A DNA stretch of 33,525 nt, taken from Pseudomonadota bacterium. Its GTDB lineage: Bacteria; Pseudomonadota; Alphaproteobacteria; Rhizobiales; Xanthobacteraceae. Both the position numbers and the translations under genes were made by a program. Shown piece by piece: positions 1-6,410 of the stretch (positions are counted from its first letter, which is position 1; every line of letters begins with the position of its first letter). The stretch spans positions 1-33,525 of the forward strand of contig JAEXHR010000237.1 in the NCBI GenBank assembly GCA_023449855.1, in the 5' to 3' direction. The notes beneath the pieces were generated by a model. The model searched no databases. It worked only from the letters and a program-made list of their open reading frames with translations, and had not been told where the DNA came from.

Positions 1-1109
1 CTCTTTGGGTCTCCAGGCAGGCGCTTGATGATACCCCCGGTTTTGCCAAGCCCGGTTGCGGCTGGCTGCCACCGTCCTGGTTACCGCAGGCCGCGTTGAG
101 GCGAGCCGCCAGGGGAATTGCGCGCGCCGATGCCGCGATGTTGACGGACTATGCCAGCCCCATGGGGCTGGCACCCTTGCGGCAGCTTCTGTCGCGCAGG
201 CTCGAAAATCATGGCGTTCGGGCCGGTGCGCACCAGATCATTCTGACGGAGTCCGGAACACAGGCGATCGATCTTCTCTGCCGCTTTTTGCTTCAGCCCG
301 GTGATACGGTCATTGTTGATGACCCTTGCTATTTCAATTTTCATGCTTTGCTGAAAGCGCACCGTGTTAAAACCGTTTCGGTCCCCTACACCCCTTCGGG
401 ACCGGATCTCGTGTTGTTCGAACAGGCCCTGCTGGAACATCAGCCACGCCTCTACATAACCAATTCTGCAGTTCATAATCCAACCGGCGCCTCGCTTTCA
501 CCGGTTACGGCGCACCGGGTTCTCCTGTTGGCAGAGAGAGCCGGGTTGACGATTATCGAAGACGATATTTTCGCGGATTTTGAAACACAGCCGTCACCTC
601 GCCTTGCTGCGTTTGATGGGCTGAACCGTGTTGTCCAGATCGGCAGTTTCTCGAAAACACTGTCTGCCTCGGTTCGATGCGGGTTTATCGCCGCTCCAGA
701 AGTATGGGTGGAGCCATTGATCGATCTCAAGATCGCCACGTCGTTTGGCGGCGGGCATTTTTCCGAGGCGCTGGTTCTCTCACTTTTGAAGGATGGCAGT
801 TATCGCAAGCATGTGGAAGCGCTTCGGCAACGTCTCGCCGTAACGATGGCCGAAGTGACAACCAGTCTCAAAGCATTGGGCTGCACACCCTGGATCGAAC
901 CAAATGCGGGAATGTTCTTGTGGTGTCGGCTACCGGACGGCGTCGATGCTGCAGAGCTGGCAAAACGGGCTTTGACTCAACAGGTGGTTCTGGCACCCGG
1001 CAATGTCTTCAGCTCGTCTGAAAACGCGGCCGGATTCATGCGTTTCAACGTGGCGCAGATGTCCGATCCGAAGACCATGCCGGTGCTTCAGCAGGCATTA
1101 CAGGGTTAA
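1..1109 (+). CDS. MocR/PdxR-family aminotransferase-like regulator, 5' end missing
   Basis: This is the C-terminal part of a fold-type I PLP-dependent aminotransferase. The frame is open to the left edge (first full codon at base 3), so the start lies outside the window; about 368 residues are visible. Seen directly: an HNPTG motif (codons from about 474) and the PLP-binding lysine in GSFSKTLSASVR, with the lysine codon at 654-656. The upstream stretch containing GWLPPSW resembles the linker region of MocR proteins, which carry an N-terminal GntR winged helix and use the aminotransferase domain as an effector sensor. The missing 100 or so residues would match such a helix-turn-helix, but that is inference because it is not in the window. 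A plain aminotransferase of the same fold is the alternative. The gene ends 101 bases before the next one. Confidence 0.85.
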   Translation, partial: LWVSRQALDDTPGFAKPGCGWLPPSWLPQAALRRAARGIARADAAMLTDYASPMGLAPLRQLLSRRLENHGVRAGAHQIILTESGTQAIDLLCRFLLQPGDTVIVDDPCYFNFHALLKAHRVKTVSVPYTPSGPDLVLFEQALLEHQPRLYITNSAVHNPTGASLSPVTAHRVLLLAERAGLTIIEDDIFADFETQPSPRLAAFDGLNRVVQIGSFSKTLSASVRCGFIAAPEVWVEPLIDLKIATSFGGGHFSEALVLSLLKDGSYRKHVEALRQRLAVTMAEVTTSLKALGCTPWIEPNAGMFLWCRLPDGVDAAELAKRALTQQVVLAPGNVFSSSENAAGFMRFNVAQMSDPKTMPVLQQALQG

Positions 1110-1197
1110 CGGACTGCCGATTTTTCTACCTCTTGCGAGTGCAGGGAAACGAAATGGAACAAAATCTTGTGAACGCCGTTTCCTTCTCAGAGTGAAG

Positions 1198-1203
1198 AGG
1201 AGG
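1198..1203 (+). promoter_or_regulatory. strong ribosome binding site
   Basis: A perfect AGGAGG lies 7 bases before the ATG at 1211. It decides the start of the small membrane protein and supports it being a real gene. Confidence 0.8.
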
Positions 1204-1210
1204 AAATGCC

Positions 1211-1528
1211 ATGACTTTTGATCCCGGCAACCCACGTCCGGAGCGTGATCTTCGCCCGGAAGTGAATATTACCAATGAACCACGCGCCCGTTCGTCTTGG
1301 ACGCCGTGGCTGGCTGTTATCGTTGTTGTGCTTGTGGGTATTTTCGCCTGGTCGCAGATGAGCGGCCCGACGACTGACCCATCGACCACATCTTCGACAA
1401 CACCGCCAGCCGTCAGCGATCAGGCACCTGCGCCGGCTCCGATGACCCCGACAACGCCTGCCACGCCGCCGGCAAACAATGCTGCGCCGACGACGCCAGG
1501 CACGGGTGGCACACAGACCCAGCCTTAA
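1211..1528 (+). CDS. small single-pass membrane protein with Pro/Thr-rich tail
   Basis: A 105-residue protein of unknown function. It has a short polar N-terminus (residues 1-30, Arg/Pro-rich), one hydrophobic helix at about 33-48 (WLAVIVVVLVGIFAW), then a low-complexity tail from about 50 to the end made almost only of Pro, Thr, Ala, Ser, Gln and Gly. By the positive-inside rule the basic N-terminus should be cytoplasmic and the tail periplasmic. Such tails act as flexible spacers in the envelope, but no domain is recognisable and no function can be assigned. The perfect Shine-Dalgarno sequence and a terminator 22 bases after the stop make expression as a single-gene unit likely. Confidence 0.75.
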   Translation: MTFDPGNPRPERDLRPEVNITNEPRARSSWTPWLAVIVVVLVGIFAWSQMSGPTTDPSTTSSTTPPAVSDQAPAPAPMTPTTPATPPANNAAPTTPGTGGTQTQP

Positions 1529-1549
1529 CAGGCGGGACGTCATGAGAGC

Positions 1550-1583
1550 AGCCGCTCGCCCTATGGGCGGGCGGTTGTTTTTT
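1550..1583 (+). terminator. rho-independent terminator
   Basis: A 12-bp stem (1550-1561 with 1565-1576, two G-T pairs), a 3-base loop, then GTTTTTT. It closes the transcript of the Pro/Thr-tail gene. The T tract runs up to the stop codon of the convergent rrf2 gene. The minus strand has no T tract, so it should work only for the plus strand. Confidence 0.8.
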
Positions 1584-2040
1584 ATAACGTATCCATGGCT
1601 GCAGGATTGTGTGACAGCATCGCCCAATGGCTGATCGATTGTTTTGCCAGTTCAGCAAGCGTAATGCGTTCGAAACGCGTCAAGAGGATTGATTGGGCTT
1701 CGCTCATGGCGTCTGATAGCGCCTCATTGACAGCCTGCTCGATAACGCAGTTGGGATTGTCGCCAGCAAGGCCAATTGAAAAAAGCTCCGGTTTTCCAAG
1801 TGCGCGGTAGATATCGAGCAACGTGATTTCGGCCAGCGGGCGGGCGAGAACCCAACCTCCACCGTGACCTTTTTCAGATGTGACGTAACCCTCATCGCGC
1901 AATCCCGCCATCGTTCTGCGTATGACGACAGGGTTGGTCTGCAACATTGTGGCAATCGCTTCCGATGTCGCAGGTCGCTCATGCTTCTCCATATGGATCA
2001 GAATATGCAGCACCCGTGAAAGGCGCGTGTCGTGTCTCAT
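1582..2040 (-). CDS. Rrf2-family transcriptional repressor
   Basis: A 152-residue Rrf2-type winged-helix regulator. The DNA-binding region covers residues 1-65, with the recognition region around NPVVIRRTMAGL and the wing GHGGGWVLARP, a typical family signature. Family members such as IscR and NsrR bind Fe-S clusters through three cysteines. This protein has one cysteine (about residue 98), so it is more likely a YwnA/CymR-like non-cluster regulator, perhaps with single-cysteine redox sensing (inference). The frame could run upstream to 2133, but the ATG at 2040 begins the conserved MRHDTRLSRVLHIL start and was chosen. It is divergent from a thioredoxin-reductase-like gene, with two palindromes between them that suit a dimeric repressor, so it probably controls both itself and that gene. 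Confidence 0.88.
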   Translation of the reverse strand: MRHDTRLSRVLHILIHMEKHERPATSEAIATMLQTNPVVIRRTMAGLRDEGYVTSEKGHGGGWVLARPLAEITLLDIYRALGKPELFSIGLAGDNPNCVIEQAVNEALSDAMSEAQSILLTRFERITLAELAKQSISHWAMLSHNPAAMDTL

Positions 2041-2085
2041 GGTCGCATCCGTTGTTTTGTTGGACCCTACCAACCGATTGGTGAC

Positions 2086-2102
2086 GTAACAATATAAGTT
2101 GC
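2086..2102. promoter_or_regulatory. candidate Rrf2 operator 1 (imperfect palindrome)
   Basis: GTAAC, 7 bases, GTTGC: an inverted repeat with one mismatch. Its layout and AT-rich core are nearly the same as in the second copy 41 bases downstream. It lies closer to the rrf2 start and probably serves autoregulation (inference). Confidence 0.6.
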
Positions 2103-2109
2103 ATGATTG

Positions 2110-2139
2110 TTGACATGGAATTTCAAGTAACAATATGAG
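2110..2139 (+). promoter_or_regulatory. candidate promoter of the flavoprotein gene
   Basis: TTGACA at 2110-2115, an 18-base spacer and TATGAG at 2134-2139. The -10 element lies inside operator 2, so a bound Rrf2 dimer would block RNA polymerase. Confidence 0.55.
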
Positions 2140-2143
2140 TTAC
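2127..2143. promoter_or_regulatory. candidate Rrf2 operator 2 (perfect palindrome)
   Basis: GTAAC, 7 bases (AATATGA), GTTAC: a perfect 5-bp inverted repeat overlapping the predicted -10 box of the flavoprotein gene. It sits 41 bases, about four helical turns, from operator 1, which would place two dimers on the same DNA face. Confidence 0.65.
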
Positions 2144-2199
2144 GAAAGCGGGAATTGTCTTCCTGCTCGTTGAAGATCAACAAACAACAGGTGTTACCC

Positions 2200-3090
2200 A
2201 TGAAATTCGATGCCATCATCATTGGCGGCAGCTATGCCGGGTTGTCGGCCGCCTTGCAGCTTGGCCGCGCCCGACGAAACATTCTCGTGGTGGATGCGGG
2301 CGAAAGGCGAAATCGCTTTGCTAGCCACTCGCACGGATTTCTCGGGCAGGATGGCAAGACGCCAGGAGAGATCATTGCCGAAGCAAGGCGTGAGATCGAG
2401 ACATACCCGACAATACAGTGGGCAAGCGGTCGGGTGACGGATGCAGACGGTTCGTTCGATGACTTCAGGGTGGAGATTGATGGCGAACGCCGCGAGACTG
2501 CATCCCGTCTCATCCTCTCAATGGGTGTTACGGATGAGCTGCCAGAAATTCCGGGCTTGAAGGAACGTTGGGGCCAGACAATTTTTCATTGCCCTTACTG
2601 CCATGGTTATGAACTCGACAGGGGTCGGATCGGTGTGATTGCGGCGTCTTCGCTTGCCATGCACCACGCGTTGATGTTGCCGGACTGGGGGGAGACGACG
2701 CTGTTTACCAATGGTGTTTTCACGCCCGACATGGACCAGCGGGCTCATCTTGCCAGCAGGGGAACCGCACTGGATGAAACCAGGATTGCCGAAATTGCAG
2801 GTGCTGCGGATATCCTGCTTGCAGACGGCCGGCGCATCGTCATGGACGGGCTTTTCACACAGCCGATCATGCGTATTAGCGCGCGTTGGATCGCCAAACT
2901 CGGTTGTGCCCTTGAGGATGGACCCATGGGCGCATCGATTGCAACGGATGCCATGAAGCAGACCACAGCGCCGGGCATCTTTGCCTGCGGAGACATTGCC
3001 CGCGCGGCGAGTTCTGTTGCGCTTTCCGTTGGCGATGGCGCAATGGCCGGTGCATCCACCCACCGTTCCCTGATGTTCCCGAATGTGTGA
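2200..3090 (+). CDS. thioredoxin-reductase-like NAD(P)/FAD oxidoreductase
   Basis: A 296-residue flavoprotein with the thioredoxin reductase layout: an N-terminal FAD-binding Rossmann motif (GGSYAG, residues 9-14), a redox-active CPYC at 131-134 in FHCPYCHGYE, and a C-terminal FAD-contact motif CGDIARA near 263-269. The central NADPH motif is not the usual GxGxxA/G: the segment RIGVIAASSLAMHHALML follows, so nucleotide specificity may be altered. It probably transfers electrons to a small disulfide substrate in the cytoplasm; the partner is unknown. A TTG at 2155 is in frame, but the ATG at 2200 begins the conserved KFDAIIIGG strand. It is divergent from an Rrf2 repressor whose operators overlap its promoter, suggesting induction by redox or electrophile stress. 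Stops 7 bases short of the convergent araC gene. Confidence 0.85.
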   Translation: MKFDAIIIGGSYAGLSAALQLGRARRNILVVDAGERRNRFASHSHGFLGQDGKTPGEIIAEARREIETYPTIQWASGRVTDADGSFDDFRVEIDGERRETASRLILSMGVTDELPEIPGLKERWGQTIFHCPYCHGYELDRGRIGVIAASSLAMHHALMLPDWGETTLFTNGVFTPDMDQRAHLASRGTALDETRIAEIAGAADILLADGRRIVMDGLFTQPIMRISARWIAKLGCALEDGPMGASIATDAMKQTTAPGIFACGDIARAASSVALSVGDGAMAGASTHRSLMFPNV

Positions 3091-3097
3091 CGACGGT

Positions 3098-3976
3098 TCA
3101 GTGTGAGGTAAGGCTCAGCCAGCGACCCGGCGTGATGCCAAAAGCGCTTTTGAAGTGACGGGTGAAATGGGCCTGGTCTGCGAAACCGCATGAAAACGCC
3201 GTTTCTGCCAGGCCAGCCCCCGTCGCCATGATCGCTTTGCTCTTCTCCAGTCGCCGCATGATGAGATAGCGGTGCGGGCTTGTCGAAAACAGCGCCCGGA
3301 ATTGGCGCGACAGTGTGAAGCGATCCAGACCGCTGATTGTCTCAAGGTCTTCGGAACTGACGATACGATGGCTGTTTTCGAAGAGATGATCGCGGCAGCG
3401 CAACATCGCTGCATGATCAACCCGTTTGCTTCTTTTGACCTTTGCGTCAGCGTGTTTCCAGAGGTGGTCTGCAAGGCGAGATTGCCAATCGCTAAGCTGC
3501 AGGTCAGTCGGTTCGAGATCGAGATTGCCCAGTGCGTCGACAAGGCAGTGACGGAAATCCTCATCCTCGATGACCGGGCTTTTTGCAAAGGGAAGGGCGC
3601 GATGATGGTCACAAGCCGCGATCATCCATTCCGGCGGCAGATACAGCATCCGGTAGTGCAGACCTTCCTCTGTGCCGGCGCCGCCATCATGAATCTCGTC
3701 CGGATGCAGGACAATGATGTTGCCGGGTGCACTGAAGCGCGACGCCCCACGATAGGAAAAGGTTTGAATACCGGAAATCGTCACACCCAGCGCGTAGGTG
3801 TCGTGACGATGCGGAGAGTATGCGTTGCCATGGAACCGGGCATCGATGCGCTCGATCCCTTCGCTGGTCGGCGCACGAACAATGCCCTCGAAACTGCACG
3901 AACGTTCAAGATCGGCATCGTCTTGCGGTTCTAGGACCGGTGCTCTTTGATAACCGCAACCGGATTGAATTCGCAT
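3098..3976 (-). CDS. AraC-family transcriptional regulator
   Basis: A 292-residue regulator. Residues about 45-115 form the AraC-type cupin arm-binding domain (HRHDTYALGVTISGIQTF, then HPDEIHDGG with the usual histidines). Residues about 193-288 form the double helix-turn-helix DNA-binding domain, with the second HTH signature AFSCGFADQAHFTRHFKSAFG and the family ending GITPGRW. The ligand is unknown. The start is uncertain: ATG at 3976 gives the shortest complete form and overlaps the start of the divergent DUF2000 gene; ATG at 3997 would add 7 residues and lie inside that gene. The divergent layout suggests it controls the DUF2000 gene, whose promoter must then lie within the araC 5' coding region. 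The 3' end is 7 bases from the convergent flavoprotein gene. Confidence 0.87.
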   Translation of the reverse strand: MRIQSGCGYQRAPVLEPQDDADLERSCSFEGIVRAPTSEGIERIDARFHGNAYSPHRHDTYALGVTISGIQTFSYRGASRFSAPGNIIVLHPDEIHDGGAGTEEGLHYRMLYLPPEWMIAACDHHRALPFAKSPVIEDEDFRHCLVDALGNLDLEPTDLQLSDWQSRLADHLWKHADAKVKRSKRVDHAAMLRCRDHLFENSHRIVSSEDLETISGLDRFTLSRQFRALFSTSPHRYLIMRRLEKSKAIMATGAGLAETAFSCGFADQAHFTRHFKSAFGITPGRWLSLTSH

Positions 3977-4382
3977 GTTTGACACCAAGATCGCCATTGT
4001 CCTTCGAGATGACCTTGCCGCGTGGCAAAAACTGAATGTTACCGCATTTCTGATGTCTGGAATTGTCGCCCAGACGCCCGAGGTCATCGGTGAACCATAT
4101 CGCGATGGTGCAGGCAACGTCTATAATCCCTTGTCCGTACAGCCTGTCGTGGTCACCGCAGCGGATCAGGAAACTCTGCGAAAAATCCACGGCCGTTCGC
4201 TTGAGCGTGAGGTCACGACCTCGCTCTATATCGAGGAAATGTTTTCCACCGGCCACGACGAAGCCAACCGGCAGGTCTTTTCGGAGTTCTCTCCGGAGAC
4301 CGCCAAGGTGGTTGGCTTAGCCATACGTGCGGATAAAAAGATCGTCGACAAGATTACAAAGGGTGCAAAGTTGCACGCGTGA
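3975..4382 (+). CDS. DUF2000 family protein
   Basis: A 135-residue protein beginning MFDTKIAIVLRDDLAAWQKL, the usual opening of the DUF2000 family, which has a peptidyl-tRNA hydrolase II-like fold but no established function. No signal peptide or membrane helix is visible, so it is probably cytoplasmic. In many proteobacteria DUF2000 genes sit beside AraC regulators (from memory of the family), and here the two start codons overlap. No Shine-Dalgarno sequence is evident, and a leaderless or weakly translated mRNA is possible. The stop is 24 bases before the lepA terminator hairpin. Confidence 0.8.
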   Translation: MFDTKIAIVLRDDLAAWQKLNVTAFLMSGIVAQTPEVIGEPYRDGAGNVYNPLSVQPVVVTAADQETLRKIHGRSLEREVTTSLYIEEMFSTGHDEANRQVFSEFSPETAKVVGLAIRADKKIVDKITKGAKLHA

Positions 4383-4402
4383 GACCGAACCCACCGGAAA
4401 CG

Positions 4403-4427
4403 AAAAGGGGAGGCAACAAGCCTCCCC
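4403..4427 (-). terminator. rho-independent terminator of lepA
   Basis: A perfect 8-bp GC-rich stem (4407-4414 with 4420-4427), a 5-base loop, and four T on the minus strand (AAAA at 4403-4406 on the plus strand). It begins 29 bases beyond the lepA stop codon. On the plus strand it has no T tract, though the hairpin may still protect the DUF2000 mRNA. Confidence 0.8.
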
Positions 4428-4456
4428 GAATGACGTTTCGATGAGAGCTTCCGCTC

Positions 4457-6271
4457 TTATTCGTCGTTCATCTTCAGTGCAGCGATAAAGGCTTCCTGCG
4501 GAATTTCGACCTTGCCGAACTGGCGCATGCGCTTCTTGCCTTCCTTCTGCTTGTCCAGAAGTTTGCGCTTACGCGTGGCGTCGCCGCCGTAGCACTTGGC
4601 CGTCACGTCCTTGCGCAGCGCGCGAACGGTTTCGCGCGCAATCACCTTGCCGCCGATGGCAGCCTGGATCGGGATCTGGAACATGTGTGGCGGGATCAAC
4701 TCTTTCAGCTTCTCGCACATGCCGCGTCCGCGACGGTCGGCAGCCGAGCGGTGAACGAGCATGGAAAGCGCATCGACCGGATCGCCGTTGACGAGGATCG
4801 ACATCTTGACGAGATCGCCCGGACGGTAATCCATGATGTTGTAATCGAAGGAGGCATAACCCTTCGAGATGGATTTCAGGCGGTCGTAGAAGTCGAACAC
4901 CACTTCGTTGAGCGGCAGTTCATAGGTCAGCATCGCGCGGGTGCCGACATAGGTCAGCTCCGTCTGAATGCCGCGACGATCCTGACACAGCTTCAGAATG
5001 CCACCGAGATAGTCATCTGGGGTCAGGATGGTTGCCTTGATCCACGGCTCGCGGATTTCATCGATCTTCACCACATCCGGCATATCTGCCGGGTTGTGAA
5101 GTTCCTTCTCGCTACCGTCCGTCAGGCTCATCTGGTAGACGACCGACGGTGCTGTTGCGACGAGATCGAGATTAAACTCGCGCTCGAGACGTTCCTGAAT
5201 GATTTCCAGATGCAGAAGCCCCAGGAAACCGCAGCGGAAACCGAAGCCGAGGGCTGCCGAGCTTTCCATTTCGAACGAGAACGACGCATCGTTGAGACGC
5301 AGCTTGCCCACGGCCGAACGCAGATCTTCGAAATCCGCAGCGTCAACCGGGAACAGGCCGCAGAAAACAACCGGCTGTGCGGGCTTGAAGCCTGGCAGAG
5401 CCTTTTCCGTCGGACGACGGTCGTCGGTGATGGTGTCACCAACGCGCGTATCGGCGACTTCCTTGATCGATGCAGTGATGAAGCCAATCTCGCCAGGGCC
5501 AAGTGAATCGACATTCACCATCTTCGGTGTCAGCACGCCAACGCGCTCGACGCTGTATTTTGCACCCGTACCCATCATGCGAATCTGCTGGCCCTTGGCA
5601 AGTACGCCGTCGATGACGCGCACCAGAACCATGACGCCGAGATAGGTGTCGTACCAGCTATCGACCAGCAGCGCCTTGAGCGGACCTTTTTCGCCTTCCG
5701 CGCTTTTCGGCGCAGGCAATTTCTGGACGATGGCTTCCAGAACATCGGGAATGCCAAGACCGGTCTTGGCGGATATGAGCACTGCATCGGAGGCGTCGAT
5801 GCCGATGACCTCCTCGATCTGTTCCTTGATGCGGTCCGGTTCGGCCGCAGGCAGGTCGATCTTGTTGAGGACCGTCACCAGCTCATGATTGTTGTCGATG
5901 GCCTGATATACGTTGGCCAGGGTCTGCGCTTCCACACCCTGGCTGGCGTCGACGACGAGCAGCGAACCTTCACAGGCCGACAGCGAGCGCGAGACTTCAT
6001 AGGCGAAGTCGACGTGACCGGGGGTGTCAATGAGGTTCAGCACATAGGTTTCGCCGTCGTTCGCCTTGTAGTGCAGGCGCACGGTCTGGGCCTTGATGGT
6101 GATGCCGCGCTCGCGCTCGATATCCATCGAGTCCAGCACCTGCTCCTTCATCTCGCGCGCCTGCAAGCCGCCGGTAATCTGGATCAGGCGGTCGGCCAGG
6201 GTCGATTTGCCATGGTCGATATGGGCGACGATGGAGAAGTTGCGGACGTTGGAAATCGGGGAGGTTGTCAT
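4457..6271 (-). CDS. lepA: elongation factor 4 (LepA), apparent hybrid
   Basis: A 604-residue translational GTPase that back-translocates stalled ribosomes; full length for the family. GTPase motifs: G1 AHIDHGKS (16-23), G3 DTPGH (82-86), G4 NKID (136-139). The EF-G-like domains follow, then the LepA-specific C-terminus with CYGGDATRKRKLLDKQK and a GKKRMRQFGKVEIPQEAFI ending. ATG at 6271 begins the conserved segment leading to NFSIVAHIDHGKS; no good Shine-Dalgarno sequence is seen. Oddity: the first 70-95 codons and the upstream region look Bradyrhizobium-like (GC-rich), while the rest, including SLSACEG at 96-102, matches my memory of Rhizobium/Agrobacterium LepA. The frame is intact, so the hybrid could be functional, but an assembly join is the simplest explanation. 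Confidence 0.95.
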   Translation of the reverse strand: MTTSPISNVRNFSIVAHIDHGKSTLADRLIQITGGLQAREMKEQVLDSMDIERERGITIKAQTVRLHYKANDGETYVLNLIDTPGHVDFAYEVSRSLSACEGSLLVVDASQGVEAQTLANVYQAIDNNHELVTVLNKIDLPAAEPDRIKEQIEEVIGIDASDAVLISAKTGLGIPDVLEAIVQKLPAPKSAEGEKGPLKALLVDSWYDTYLGVMVLVRVIDGVLAKGQQIRMMGTGAKYSVERVGVLTPKMVNVDSLGPGEIGFITASIKEVADTRVGDTITDDRRPTEKALPGFKPAQPVVFCGLFPVDAADFEDLRSAVGKLRLNDASFSFEMESSAALGFGFRCGFLGLLHLEIIQERLEREFNLDLVATAPSVVYQMSLTDGSEKELHNPADMPDVVKIDEIREPWIKATILTPDDYLGGILKLCQDRRGIQTELTYVGTRAMLTYELPLNEVVFDFYDRLKSISKGYASFDYNIMDYRPGDLVKMSILVNGDPVDALSMLVHRSAADRRGRGMCEKLKELIPPHMFQIPIQAAIGGKVIARETVRALRKDVTAKCYGGDATRKRKLLDKQKEGKKRMRQFGKVEIPQEAFIAALKMNDE

Positions 6272-6410
6272 GGGCGCGGGATAGCATCCGGGCCCTGATG
6301 CGGCAACCGAAATGGGGCTTCTCCGGCGGTTTCACAAGGCCGTTCGGGGCGGCAATTTGTTCAACGCATTCTGATTTTACTCGCGGGCGAAACAGGCTAG
6401 GCAGGGCCCC

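Noticed and set aside
4407..4427. Terminator for the DUF2000 gene on the plus strand
   Set aside because: The hairpin is followed by GAATGACG on the plus strand with no T tract, while the minus strand has TTTT; it was assigned to lepA.
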